In this document: positions 31,706-44,530 of the stretch, in pieces | Layout: each line of letters starts with the position of its first letter | How positions within the stretch are numbered: position 1 is the first letter of the stretch | Assembly: GCA_964007475.1 (NCBI GenBank) | Contig: OZ023273.1 | Coordinates: forward strand, 48,857,525-48,921,524 | Direction: 5' to 3' | DNA: 64,000 nucleotides | Origin: Hybos culiciformis | Taxonomy: Eukaryota; Arthropoda; Insecta; Diptera; Hybotidae | Program-made: the position numbers and the translations under genes | Notes under the pieces: generated by a model | Databases searched by the model: none | What the model saw: the letters and a program-made list of their open reading frames with translations, nothing else | What the model was told of the DNA's origin: nothing

Positions 31706-32324
31706 TAAACATTCTATATAATATTTTATTACGTAAATAGCATTAAAATTAAACAATGATGTACAATAATTGTACATCTATTCATATTCATAATTAAAAT
31801 GTTAAGTGTAATCAATATTTTATAGAATTAGTTGTTTCTACAGATACAGCGCAAACAATTTTTAGAAAACATAAATAAGTTGCAAAAGTGAAATATTTGC
31901 TTTTTCTTTGCTTTCGATTTATAATTTCGTTTCAAACTTTAGTGCAATCTACGTTAATTTTCTACTTTAGTTCAATCTACGTTAATTTCTCGTCTTAAAT
32001 CCTAGAAGCGACAAAAATAGGAAGATTGAATATTTCGGCTTTGGATCTGCTTGTCTGCTTACTTATATTGAATTTTGTAAGTACTTTAAATTTTATTTAT
32101 TTCTTATTTTTTATTTATGATAATTGAATGGGATACAATAAGTAACATGATGTAATCTGCATCTTTCAATTAATTTACGTCTATTTCCACTTCAGTTACG
32201 ATAATTCGATTTGTCACCTCAATTATAATATATAATTCAAATGAAGATAAAATTTATTTATCCACGAATTGAAATGCGTCATTAAAATGTACTTAAAGAC
32301 AACGTTTAATTTTAAAGTCAATTG

Positions 32325-32440
32325 CTTTATGTTAATTTTCAAAGCGACATAAAGTCAATTGACCTAATTTCGTTTTTATAATGTGACATAAAATCAAGAT
32401 ATAAAGTGACATAAATTCAATTGACTTTATGCCACTTTCA
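32325..32440. repeat. GACATAAAGTCAATTGAC repeat units
   Basis: Inverted relatives of the 29690-30300 array. Confidence 0.7.
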
Positions 32441-32464
32441 ATATTTTTTATTGAAAAAAACTAA

Positions 32465-32553
32465 TTTGACTATAAATTTTCGCTGTAAACTTTTGGAAAG
32501 GTAAGAGCGCCTGGCACCTTTCCAAAAGTTTACAGCGAAAATTTACAGTCAAA
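32465..32553. repeat. 38-bp-arm hairpin
   Basis: Arms 32465-32502 and 32516-32553 are complementary with one mismatch (TTTGACTATAAATTTTCGC against GCGAAAATTTACAGTCAAA, then the rest perfect) around the 13-nt loop AAGAGCGCCTGGC. The minisatellite begins at its right edge. Confidence 0.85.
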
Positions 32554-32735
32554 TGAAATACAGTGAAATGAAATACAGTGAAATGAAATACAGTGAAATG
32601 AAATACAGTGAAATGAAATACAGTGAAATGAAATACAGTGAAATGAAATGCAGTAAATAGAAATACAGTGAAATGAAAATACAGTAAGGCGATATACAGT
32701 GAAGTGATATACAGTGAAGTTAAATACAGTTAAAC
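32554..32735 (+). repeat. 15-bp minisatellite ACAGTGAAATGAAAT
   Basis: Seven near-perfect units, then diverging units. The first variant, ACAGTCAAATGAAAT, overlaps the end of the adjacent hairpin. Confidence 0.9.
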
Positions 32736-32941
32736 GTACCCAACCCCTGCAATTTTTTTTTAAATTATAAAAATGCAGATTTCCATGATTTTTTTTTCGT
32801 TATTCAAATAACATTAAAATACCGAGAGCCATATTTTCTTCGGCTGGCGAAGAACGGCGCGATGAGCGGAGTCATTAATTGTAAGCAATTAAATAACATA
32901 GTCGGCTATACATTTTAATAAATTGAAGCTTACATATACCC

Positions 32942-33292
32942 CAGCGTTACCAACTAAGGGGTTTCCCCCTAGATTTAGGGTTTTTTTTGTTGACAAAGGG
33001 ATTTTTAGGGGGTAATTAGTTTCAGGGTTTATTTTAGGGGTATGATGTATAATTTTAAAAACAAATATTTAGATGACATTTTGAATATTTTTGGTTGCAT
33101 TTCATAAGATACCTTATCTGCTAAATTTATTATAAATAAATAATTTTATTAAACCATATAATTTACGATGTGCGTTCTTTATTTTAATTCAAGCATCTAT
33201 TTTAAATTGTCATAGGTATATAAGTATGGCTGTTATAATATCTATAAAAAATTTTTTTTAGGGGGAAACATTTGAAAAGGTTGGTAACCCTG
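32942..33292. mobile_element. hAT-like MITE, 351 bp, TSD ATATACCC
   Basis: Ends CAGCGTTACCAACT and GGTTGGTAACCCTG with subterminal TTTCCCCCTA / TAGGGGGAAA. The 8-bp ATATACCC is duplicated at 32934-32941 and 33293-33300. The 8-bp duplication and CAGNG end are diagnostic of hAT. No transposase. Confidence 0.88.
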
Positions 33293-33300
33293 ATATACCC

Positions 33301-36064
33301 TTTCTAGACAAATAAAAAAAATTACTTTATTTTATTTTTTTTCATTCACAACAACATTTTCAATAAATTTTTCCTAGAAGTGTTTTTCCATAAATATATA
33401 TATATATATATAATTCTAGTTCCTATGGCATTACCCGAATTCACATAAAATATTTAATATTCATACTATTTATATTAAATAAAAATGTCTCAAATAATAT
33501 TTTCCAACTCATATCTTTTACATATATAACATAATCTTAATTTTTTTTTTCAATGTAAATTAAAATTTGTCTTTTACTATTTCAAAATACCTTAAAAAAT
33601 AAATATTTAGTACTGCATGCATTATTATATTATCTTATCAAATGACAATACTTGCAGTAGAATATTTTAATTAAATTAGTAAATTATCATAATTATATTC
33701 ATATTTAAATAAGCCAACTTACCCTGTATAAAATATGTGTTTCTTTCTTTAATTAGTTTTATGTATAGTTTTCATGAAGATTCATCGGAAGAAAATTTTA
33801 AAATTATTAAAGTAAAAGAAGCAGAAAAATCAATAAAGTAAATTGAATAAATTTTATTAAAGATTATTATTAAATAATTTTAATTTAATTTTTTTTTCAC
33901 ATAATTTTTTTTGTTATGGGTACAATTGTAAAACAAAAGTTGTAAAACTCTATTCCTGAGAAATTTTAGATAAAAATGAATAATATGATCATTATCTAAT
34001 TTATCTTTATCTCATGTAAGGTAATTCCGCGCCTGCAGAACTTATCCTATATGAAAACGATCTTCAATAAAATCTGAGATTCGTGTGAAGTGAAACCAAG
34101 ATAATACTTAATTTATGTTGAATTCTTTTTAATAAATAATAAATATGTATAACAAAAAAAAATATTTGAAGAAAGAAAATAATATGATAAACAAAATAAA
34201 TATGATGATTCTAAAAATTCCTTACTTTTTTGAAGATTTTTTATTTATTATTAAATTAATAAAAATTTAGTGAAAATTTAATAAAGAAATAAATTCTATA
34301 AGGATGATATAAAGATAAGTTTGTTAAATAAAGAAAAGTTCAGGAAATGGAAATAAAAAATTTAGTTCAAAAGTCGTTGTAGATAATTTTAAAGTTTTAT
34401 TTAAAATACCTCAATACCTCTGAAGTTTACAGGTTTATAAACTTTATTATTCTAAAGTTAACAATAAATGTAAACGGAGTCGACTTGGGTTTGGCAAAAA
34501 ATTAAAAACTTTATAGAAAATTACAATAATTAGATATAAAAACGTATTTAATTTTGTTAGAAAAAAAGTTTAAAATTGAATTTTTTGAAAATTTAGAAAG
34601 AAATCTTCTTATTATTACTATGGTCACAAAAAAAATGTTGTACCTTTAGTGAGTTTATAATCGGATCAAATCATTTTGTTTCAAAGTTTTCAAAAAATTA
34701 AGGTCTAAAGTGATTTCATTCGCATTTTTTTATACTCGAAAAGATTTCTACCTAAATAGTAAATAATAAATTGAAACCCTCTATTTATATTCATTCCCTC
34801 AGTGCCCACACTCATTTTAAAAATTTAATTAGTTTGATTTGAATTCAAATAATTATACTTTCAAGATAAAGCTATTTTAATTTATAATGTTTATTCATTA
34901 TTTTTGAAAGAGTATTATAATAATGCTAAATTTCGTAATTTTAGTGTTGAGCTATTATCAGTCAGTCAAAAATTATTAAGAAATATTGCAGAAAATTATT
35001 CACCTTAGTACAATTTCATATATAATATATATGTACAATATTATATATATGGTTAATTACATAAATTAAATTATTTCACAATAAAATATTCTAACAAAAT
35101 TAAATTGTTATCTCTAAGTTTTACCAACATGTAATTTTTTTTCGAATTAAATTCATTTAACTTAAATTTGAGTTCAAAATAACTAAAATATACCATGTAT
35201 GTATGTTGTGCCATGAATACCAACATTATACATACAAAAAACATGTTGTATAATATATGTATTGTTAATTTTTATTCCAAATTATTTAAAAAAAAAGAAA
35301 AAAAAGAAGAAGATAAAAGCATTGTTATGGTCTTTTTAGTTAAAAAAAAAATTTTTAAATGCTATATTGCTATTATTGATTAGTTTTTTTTTTGGTTAAA
35401 AATTAAATCAAAAACGCAAAGCAATTTCATTTTTGTATTTTGCATTTATAATGGTTTACCTGTTTGCAAAAAAAAAAAGTAAAAAAAAATGTGTTAACAT
35501 TATATAAAAAAAAAATGTTTTTTCTAAAGCTTAACATTTTTGAAAATTAGGTATTTGATTGTACTTTTGACTAAAAATTTTTTATACAAGTACATGCATT
35601 TCCATACACTATATTTTGTTAGTAAATTCAACATTTAAAACAACATTTCAAGAATTTTAACAAACTGCAAAAATAAATAAATTTGATATTTTAATATTTT
35701 TTTTATAACTTAATCACATTTGATTATACCTAACATTTCGTATTAGAAATAAAAATAAAAAGAAATTTTAAGGAATTCAAAAAGTATACAGAACTGTTGT
35801 TATTTTTAAAGTTTTATAATCTTTTGTAAGAGTGGAATTCTCAAAAAAAAAATGGGGTTGTGATTTAGATTTATTGTTTCACTTTTTTTATGAAATTTTT
35901 TTGTATGTGATGGATCTTGTGGTTATACATACTCTTTGCTGCAGTTGAGTTAAATTACGCAAAGTGTTCGATATAAATTTGCTTTTTGCTACCCTCTATA
36001 ATTTAAGTTTAGATAAATTAGTCAGCCTTATATGAAAATAGTAACAATTATATTAGAAAGTTTT
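33301..36064. other. AT-rich DNA; one foldback fragment
   Basis: No gene is visible. About 35775-35905 resembles the right half of the 2514-2831 foldback (CAGAACTGTTGTTATTTT, AGAGTGGAATTCTC, TGGGGTTGTGAT), with divergence. Confidence 0.6.
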
Positions 36065-36486
36065 ATGCGTTGTTTATAGCTAATTGACCTATCTGAAAAA
36101 ATGGTACCGTAAAAACCGTTTTTGTATGTTATTTTTCTATTTATATTTAAGCAAATTTACTGAAAATGAAGATATTAATTTTATCTATTTTTCGTAAAAA
36201 GAATTTTTTAAAAATATTTTCAAATAACTAAGAAAATTGAATTTATTTTTTTTTGATATCTGAAAAATTTCATTAGTTCACAAAATTATTTTTTTGTTTC
36301 TTTTTCATTACGTTTCCTACCTATCATAATATTTTTTTACGATACCTTTCCTGTCAAACATTTTTTTTTGTTTTTTTTTATACTTTTTGCAGTTGATTTT
36401 TTACTTTCAGATAAAATTAGCTGTGAATAGGTTACCGGAACATTCCTCCAAAAATTACTTTACTGTGGTAGCTATAAACACCGCAT
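36065..36486. mobile_element. MITE, ~422 bp (older copy)
   Basis: Ends ATGCGTTGTTTATAGCTA and TAGCTATAAACACCGCAT pair with one mismatch. The interior is a diverged version of 36741-37165 (TTTTTGTTTCTTTTTCA, then CAGATAAAATTAGCTGT). A short frame inside is not a gene. Confidence 0.75.
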
Positions 36487-36740
36487 TAATATCATTTCAA
36501 AAATCACAAACACAACCAAGTTGGAAAACTGTGTGTTTTGATAAAATGAATATAGATAGCAAATTGGGCATATAATTTATATTAAAAAATTTCTATAAAT
36601 GCATTCATGTACAAACAAAATTTTCATTAGCAAATAATAATTCATTCTAGCGGACCAAAATAAGTAAATTTATTAAAATAAACCAAAAAAAATTGTTTAG
36701 TTCCAAATTGTTCTGTTTTTTATTTTTTTTGCCCCTGTTA

Positions 36741-37165
36741 ATGCCTTGAGCACAGCTAATACCGCAAAGCAATTTAGAGCTACCGTAAAAACGATTTTCT
36801 GCGTTATTTCTTAATTAATTTAAATAAGACTTATAAAAAACGCAAGATATTAATTTTATTGATTTTTTGTAAAAAGAATTTCTTAAAATTATTTCATAAT
36901 TAATTAGAAAACTGAATTTTTTTTTTTTTTGCTCCAGAAAGAATTGACTACGCCACAAAATAATTTTTTTGTTTCTTTTTCACACCGTTTCTTTTGCATC
37001 GAAATTTGGTTTTGCGACATTTTTCTGTCACAATCATATTATAAAAAAAACAAAAGCAGTTGCTTGCAGTTAATTATTTTTGCTTTCAGGTAAAATTAGC
37101 TGTTAACAGGTTTCCGGAACATTCCTTCAATAATTGCTTTGCGGTATTAGCTGTGCTCAAGGCAT
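36741..37165. mobile_element. MITE, 425 bp (younger copy)
   Basis: 34-bp perfect TIRs beginning ATGCCTTGAGCACAGCTAAT at 36741 and ending with the complement at 37165. Same family as 36065-36486. Target duplication unclear. Confidence 0.85.
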
Positions 37166-38125
37166 AAAAGCGTGTTAATTCAATTCACAAGTAATTAGAA
37201 TGTGTCGTTTTTTTGACAAATTCAATTTTTAGATACATATAATCTGTTTAAATTTTCATTATTTAGATTTTTTTTTGTACTGTCAAGTATATATATGTTT
37301 ATGTTTATACATATTTATGAAAAAAAAAATAATTAAAAAACAATAGTAAATAAAATATTTCCCTTAAAATTTAATTCGGAATTAAATAAAAATAAAAATA
37401 TTATTTTAAAAATCATTGAAAATAATGCTGCCACTATAAATAAAAAATTTAAATATATGAAAGAAATATTGTGAGGATTTTAGAAATAAATTAATATTTT
37501 TATTACGCTTCAGTGCTCATTTAAAAGAATTTGAGAAACATTTTAAAAAGCACGTCTTACGTATACTTTGCTGATTGAACATGAAATTCTTATTCCTTAA
37601 AGGTGTTCAACAAAGCGCAGTCAAAACAAAAAGAAAAATTTTATTTTCTATTTTTATTTATACTCCTTTGGAATTAATTTTTTTTGTATACACACTGGTA
37701 CAAAAATATTTATTCTGTATTATGTACTTGAATTATAATTTCTGCTATTTTTATATTTTCCCATTAAAAATATTAATAATTCTTGGATTCGATTGATAGA
37801 AATTTTCTTTATATAAAGCTATGAATACAGTTTTTGAAAAAAAAATAAAAAATTTATTAAAATATACTTTTTAAATTTTTAAGGCTAAACTAAGTAGTTA
37901 AGGCGAAATTATGATAAAAATCTCTTTATGCAACTGCTCAACTTATGGCTGATTCAAAAAGAATGTAATCATTGAATTGTGCCGATGTCTGGAATTCAAT
38001 TAAGGCATTGCAAGTGACTCGATTTTGGACGTATTATTTTTAAATTATGTATGTATAAGTGTTTAATAAATACTTGGCACAAAGTTCTATATAATAATAT
38101 ATATGGTAGAATTTTCTTTAATAAA
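37166..38125. other. AT-rich DNA, nothing recognised
   Basis: Contains low-complexity frames only. Confidence 0.6.
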
Positions 38126-38127
38126 TT

Positions 38128-38745
38128 ATTTATTTATTTATTTCTACCAGATATTTATAATCTTTACAGAAATTTACATCTTGACATTTTAACTTAAATT
38201 AAAGTTTGTAAATAATCAAATTCTACTATTAATATAACAAAATATCATATATTATATACAAAAATTAACATAACTATCATAATAGTAAGAAAACAATATA
38301 TGTTTACGTAATATAATTCACATTATCAATTACATTTTTATAAAACTCCCTTATTTTAATTTTAAATACTTTCCTTGAGAAATTAAAATCAAGTAAATCA
38401 AAACACTGATTCATATTTCTATCCTTCAGGAAATTGGTTCATAAAAACCATAATTTGTTCTATGAAATATTAAATCAAGCTGAGAGCATACTCTTAGATC
38501 AGATCTAGAGACTCTTGGACCAAAAAATTTTAATAATTGAGGACAGTTAATATTTGCTAATATTACATCATAAGCAAATGTAGCACTAGCTATAATTCTC
38601 CTATATTTTAGTAGTTCCAAATTTATCAACTTACATTTCGCCTCATAAGAAGACTCAGTAAATGTAAAATTACGAAGACAAAATTTAATAAATTTCTTTT
38701 GAATACCTTCAATTCTACTTTTTATGATTTTCACACCTGATTTAG
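38128..38745 (-). pseudogene. 5'-truncated non-LTR retrotransposon fragment
   Basis: On the minus strand, 102 codons at 38426-38734 (IEGIQKKFIKFCLR, KCKLINLELLKYRR, FHRTNYGFYEPIS) match the C-terminal ORF2 piece at 27315-27848. Past its end lies an AAAT tail (about 38128-38146 on the plus strand as TTTATTTATTTATTT). Only the 3' end of an element was inserted, as usual for target-primed reverse transcription. Confidence 0.88.
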
Positions 38746-38759
38746 TTGTGCACAGAATA

Positions 38760-39058
38760 ATTTTGTCATTTTAATTAAAATTGAAAATCATATAATAAGC
38801 ATACACATTGCACATATAATATTTTATTAAAGTAAATTAAATTTTATTTCGTTTAATATTAAATATTAGGTGCTATTTAAATTTATAATAATTTTTTTGA
38901 GTAAATATAATATAATCTAGTTTAAAATTATTTTTAATATTATTATAAGGTTTCAAAATCTGTAAAATAAAATTGGAAATTTTACTCCTAAAGCGCTGAA
39001 TCGAAATTAAATAGAGATGATTGTAGGGTACTAGAAATTTTAATCCAAAGCGCTGAGG
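38760..39058. other. AT-rich DNA, nothing recognised
   Basis: No feature beyond a short repeated phrase AAGCGCTGA near 38991 and 39048. Confidence 0.5.
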
Positions 39059-39066
39059 GGTTGAAT

Positions 39067-39445
39067 TAGGGATTGCAATACCGGGATCCCACAAGTATAT
39101 CTTCCGGTACTCAGTACCGATATTAAAGCTTTAATACCGCACAATTTCGGTATTAATTTTATTATCAGGAAACAAAAAATACGTGCATTTTGATAAAATA
39201 TTTAAAAAAATCAAAATATCATTTTTTGATGACTAAAAAAATTTTGAAAGAAATTTAAAAAAGATAAAATAATAGTTATTATTTTAAAATTATATCTATT
39301 ATCTATTAAAATTGTTAAAATTATTAGTTTAAATTTTTTTCTTAAGAGATGTTGGTTTCGGTATTGAATACCGGGATTCCGGTATTGAAATTTTAAAATA
39401 CCGAAATACCTGTATCAATTTTTCGTTCCGGTATTGCACTCCCTA
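39067..39445. mobile_element. hAT-like MITE, 379 bp
   Basis: Ends TAGGGATTGCAATACCGG and CCGGTATTGCACTCCCTA. Flanks GGTTGAAT (39059-39066) and GGTCGAAT (39446-39453) are an 8-bp duplication with one mismatch. Subterminal CGGTATT motifs recur in both orientations, as in hAT ends. Confidence 0.85.
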
Positions 39446-41800
39446 GGTCGAATCGCCTATTTAGTAGACTTGATGTTGGAAGGCCCCCACCCGATGTTCC
39501 AGAACCCTTGTAAATAAAATAAATTTTAAAATTTATGATTTCATACCACAAATGGACATATATATACGTATACATTATCATCTTAACCGGATGGCGCGAA
39601 GTTTGTAAATTTTCACTTCACATTTTGGGACAATCAATCAAAGCTAATGCTAATTTAATATAATAAAGGATTTTAAAAATATGAATTTTTTTGAAAAACA
39701 TTAAACTCGACTTTTTCCTTCCACATTATTATTAGATTAGATATTTTGAAGAATTATTTATTTTTTAAATCTGATAATATTGGATATAAAAATTCTTTGT
39801 TAATTCGTTGACTATCATTATCAAAATTTGTATTATAAATTTTTGAAGAGTTTCAAAAAGGTCATTAAATCTTCAAAATTATGACCTAATAAAACAGAAA
39901 AATATAAATAAAGGTGAAGGGCAAAATTTTATTTGATTGTAAAAAAAAAATCAAGAATCAACTTTGATCTTATTAAAATTTTAATATTTTTTAATATAAA
40001 CATATTATGCAGTCAATGTTTTGACTCAAGTGTCTGATGTTGAACATTGTACACAAACATCAACCAACATATTAATTTTATATGTACATACTAAACTCTT
40101 CTTGGATTTTAATTTAAATTTTTTATAAATTTCCATTTTCAATTTTCTTTTTTTTTTAAATTTATAACTTGATTTTTTCACTAGCAATTTTTCTTATTCG
40201 TCAATTTCATGAATTGATGCATTCTAATAAATATATGATAATCACCGCAGCTGTAGATATTCCTCTATGTATAAAAATTGTAATAGTAAAAAAATATTTG
40301 GTTTCATTGATTTTTAATACAAAACAAAATATTCTTAAGAGAACTTGCTTCGTCCCAAACATTTTTTTTTTCCAAAATTTGATTGAAAAGCCGTTTTAGA
40401 TTATTTTAAAGTTTAATTGTAGAAAAATAAATTCGTTCAAAACCTCCGGATGGTTTCATACTTTAAAATGGTATAAAACTATTTAGAATCAGTTAAGGCT
40501 AAGGTGCACGAATCTCTTCAAAACTATTTTATTTTTTTCTAAATTAAATTTAAAATAATCGAAAAAGGCTTTTTCATCAAAGTTTGGGGCAGATTTAATT
40601 TTAATTTAATATGTCGAAGGTATTTTACAGTAAGAAGTTTTTATAATGTCAAAGCGATACTGAAGTTAAACTAAATGAATAAAATAAATTTTTTAAAGGT
40701 AAGTGCATTGCATTGCATTGCATGTCTGTATTTGTTTCTATGCTCTGCACAGAAATTTATTATTCATGTAAAAAAAAGGTTCAATCTTTTTTAAGTATAT
40801 AAATAAATGAGAAGTACAGAGCTAAAAGTGAATGACATTGAGATCTATGTTATAAATCTTATATTCAAGATACTTTTGGTTCTACTTGAGTTCGTGATGT
40901 CGAAGTAGATATAATTGAGAAAAATTATTAATAAAAAATAGAAAATTGTAGTAATACACATATGTACTTTTAATTTATGTATTTGAATATTTTTACTTTT
41001 CTAGAAAAAGGTGTTTTGTTTTTAATAGTTAAAGCGATTGAAATAATCAGTTTTTTTTTTATTGCCAAGTGCATCGATACATAATTATTTCACTTTGTAA
41101 GAATACAAAAATTGATGGAATCTTTCTAAACGAACGCCAAATTATATGGTTATCTCGTTTTTACTCTGTTCGATATATTCTTTACTTACTAAATTTGACC
41201 TTATTTTTTCTCTAAAAATAAAATTTTAAACAATGAAATCTCAATTTTTCTATAAAAATATTACAAAAAAAACTTAATACTGCTATGTTCTGTTCTAAAC
41301 TTCAAGGTGGATGATTCTTCAATTAAATTCATTCGGACAATAATAACTTCTTTTGTTTGATTCTCATAATATGTTTAATTATGTTCTTTTTACTTTTTTA
41401 TATTCGTATTCCAGTATTATAGAATCTTGAATGTTTGTGGTGTGGCCATAATTTTCTACTTTTTTTTTTTAAATTAGGTCAAAATCCTTGCTAATGACCA
41501 TTGGATACATAGAAGTTTCAACAAAACAAAAGGATAATTTTGCTTTTGTTAGTTTTCATTAAGTTTTTAGAAAAATTAATCGCAATGTTTATTATTATTT
41601 TCAGAAAATGTTTAAGACTTGTTATAGGTACGGTCTAATAATGTTTTCCTTATAGTATAATAAAAAACCTGACAAGACAACTTAAAGCTAAGATTCACTG
41701 TTTTTGAAACTTACAAGCATTTATGACAAAATATTTGAAAAAATTTGTTAAAAAATTAGTTTGTGCGTACAAATTTGTTTTTTTAGGGTATTGTATTAGA
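39446..41800. other. AT-rich DNA, nothing recognised
   Basis: A small GCATT tandem run at about 40706-40722 is the only repeat seen. Confidence 0.6.
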
Positions 41801-41808
41801 CTGTATTG

Positions 41809-42365
41809 CAGGGGTGTCATGTGTCAATAACGTCGATCGCGATCTACCGGTAGATCGCGTAAGGATTTTAGGTCGATCGCCAATAAATATTCATGTTTCG
41901 GATATTTATTTCGTTTCAAATTGCCAATTTCAATTTCAAGAATCAATAAAATTTATATAATTTTCCAAACATGTTGGCGCAATTAAAAAGTTCTGCTTCT
42001 ACTAATTACGATGACAACATTACACTTGAAGCAGAAATTAGTACTTTACAAAATGATATTTATATTAAAGCAAGAGCTTTCAAAGATTAATTCTGGAAAT
42101 ATTTAGCAGAAGATAAATAACGGAATCTAAAAAAATATGCTGAAAATTACACGCCTGTTTTGGTTCGACATATTTTTGCCAATCAGCATTTTCACAAATG
42201 AAAATAATAAAGTCGGAATACCGAACTAATTTAACAGGCGAACACTTAGAATTTGAATCCCTAAATATTGCCTTCTCCTCTTACTCCTACTCTTGGAAAA
42301 AGTAGATCGCAGAGGATTTTTACTCCGCGAAGTAGATCTAATAGAAAAATCAGTTGACACCCCTG
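41809..42365 (+). mobile_element. hAT element remnant, 557 bp, TSD CTGTATTG
   Basis: Ends CAGGGGTGTCA and TGACACCCCTG. CTGTATTG is duplicated at 41801-41808 and 42366-42373. Near the left end is the palindrome CGATCTACCGGTAGATCG. The interior keeps scraps of a transposase: a plus-strand stretch reads EAEISTLQNDIYIKARAF before a stop, and about 42188-42270 in another frame reads SQMKIIKSEYRTNLTGEHLE, like the conserved hAT C-terminal dimerisation block. It is therefore an internally deleted coding copy. Confidence 0.9.
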
Positions 42366-42502
42366 CTGTATTGAATTACACTGTAAATGGTAATAAATGA
42401 TTCGGCAACAATTTTCCACAAAAACAAGTGTAAAATAGCAAGATCCGATAGAAAACTAGGAGCTTAATATAATATTTAAATCAGCTTAATTAATTCCTGT
42501 AT

Positions 42503-43037
42503 TATAGTAGATTATTGTATATGTAAACTAAATTTGTTATTAATTAAGAGTTCTGTATACACAAAAATACATTGACACGAGTCAATACTTATATCACGAG
42601 ACCGAAGGTCGAGTGATATAAATTGACAAGTGTCAATGTATTTTTGTGTAAATACAGAACGAGTTGTATAACAAATTTTGTTTACATATCCAATATACTG
42701 TTTTAATGCGTAGGGGAGAGGTAGTTGTAAAGAGAGAATATTTTTTCTTCTAATTTTTTCCCTTTTTTTTTGTATTTGGCTGTATTGAAATATTGTGAGA
42801 GATATTATGTTTGTTTAGGTTTTACGTAATATTCAATACGAAACATCTAAATGATTTCATTATTTACGCTGATGCATCTAAATTTTTTCATTATATACAC
42901 TGATGCATCTAATTTTTTTCATTATTTACGCAGATGCATCTAAATGATTGCATGTGTATTGACGCATATAATACTCCATTTAGTGATCTAAATTCTATAG
43001 CACTAAATACAACATAACGATCCCCAACGTATTAAAA
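42503..43037 (-). mobile_element. Dispersed palindromic repeat, copy B
   Basis: Reverse-complement relative of 31206-31705. The palindrome centre here holds TATATCACGAGACCGAAGG and its imperfect complement, then the 31-bp TTTAGATGCATC-type units (about 42845-42960), ending CAACATAACGATCCCCAACG. Confidence 0.8.
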
Positions 43038-44530
43038 TTAGTTATTTAAGTTATTTTTTGTGTAATGAACCACAAAGAAATTTAATTTTTTTTTAATAAA
43101 TTTTTCTATTGAATATGTTTTCAAAATAACAATCATACTCACACAAATATTATGTTAATGAATACCAAATAATACCCATTGCATTTTAAGAACGTTCATA
43201 TTGTATATAAGTATCAGTTTGTTGCCCTTTTCTTTTTTTTTTAAATAATGTTGATGTTGAAATTGGAGAGAATTTAAATAAGATAAAAAAACATATTTAC
43301 TGAATTTTATGTAGGACATTGAACATTTCTAGGGAATAATTATTTTTAATTCAATTATACAATATTAAATTATTAAATCATACGTCAGTCAACAATATTT
43401 TTTATATTTTCTTCTTTTCTACAGAAAATAATAATATTAAACATACTTTATCATAAATATAAACGGTAAATTAATTTCAAAATGCAAGATAAGCAGAAAA
43501 CTTTTGAATATTTTAAAATTTGATAAATTTTATGTATTTTGGCAAATTTATTTGATGATTTTACTTACAAACTTCGCAGACATTTTGAATATAAAAATCT
43601 TGTGATACAAAAAATTATTGGGAATAAAAAAAAATTTTCATCAAAGCAAGTTAAAATCTCAACTCGTTTAGTTAGATTTGGAAATTCCTTGAAATATCCG
43701 CCAGAATGCTGAATTCCGTTTAAAAAATATATGTTTTAAAAGGACGAGCTATTAACATCGTCATCAAATTTGAAAAAATAACCCCTTCTCAAGTCTTAGC
43801 GTTTGATATTGATTTTGAACGAATAAAACTCTATAGTATAGTATTATAATCTCTCGAAAATATGTCCGTTGAAAATTTAGAAATTGATACAGATGTCTGT
43901 ACATGAACATGCATCTCAAGTAAGCTTTCAAAATTTAATTTATTATTTTCTACATATATTTATTTAGATTTGTATTTTATATTTATAGTTACTTTCAGTT
44001 CTCTTCTTTTTTGTATTATGTGTTTCTTACGTGTTTTCAAGCCCTGAAAAGCAAATTTCATGTAGATTATAATTCTTAATCTCTGTACATTACATATATT
44101 ATTACATTTCACACTAGAAATATAATAAATATCTCATATTTCATTGAAAAAGAATTTTAGTCAATTCTAAAATATTCTCAATTTTTATCAGTAAGTATCT
44201 ATTATGTACATATAAAATACACTACATGTTTACATTCACTATATCCGCATACTTTATTATTAATTATTACTTTTGGAATTGGAAATAACATTCCAAAATT
44301 TAATAATACGATGCTATGAAAGTTTTCGTTATTAAATCAAAAACCAATAATTAATTGCACTATTTAAATTTCTAGTGATATTTAAAATTTCATAAATTTT
44401 TTTTAAACATTAACATGTACGTATATATGAATGAGGTAAAAAAATACAAATTTATAATAAAATGAGATATATTTCGCCAATGAAGAACTTGATTGTGAAT
44501 TTAGGATTTATTATCACTCGTATGTTATAG
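43038..44530. other. AT-rich DNA, nothing recognised
   Basis: No gene or repeat boundary was seen. Confidence 0.6.

Larger units (their letters stand above)
29199..32307. mobile_element. 3.1-kb element with ~437-bp terminal inverted repeats
   Basis: The left arm, 29199-29636, starts with AACGTTGTCTTTAAGTAC. The right arm, 31871-32307, is almost its exact reverse complement. I saw only isolated differences. The interior holds GACTTTATGTCAC repeats, a CAGTGAAATG minisatellite and a dispersed palindromic element. No transposase was recognised. Long-TIR foldback or a Mutator-like element are possibilities. Confidence 0.8.

Noticed and set aside
37575..37796. 73-codon hydrophobic frame
   Set aside because: Phe/Ile/Tyr-rich composition is that expected of AT-rich noncoding DNA. 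No supporting signal.
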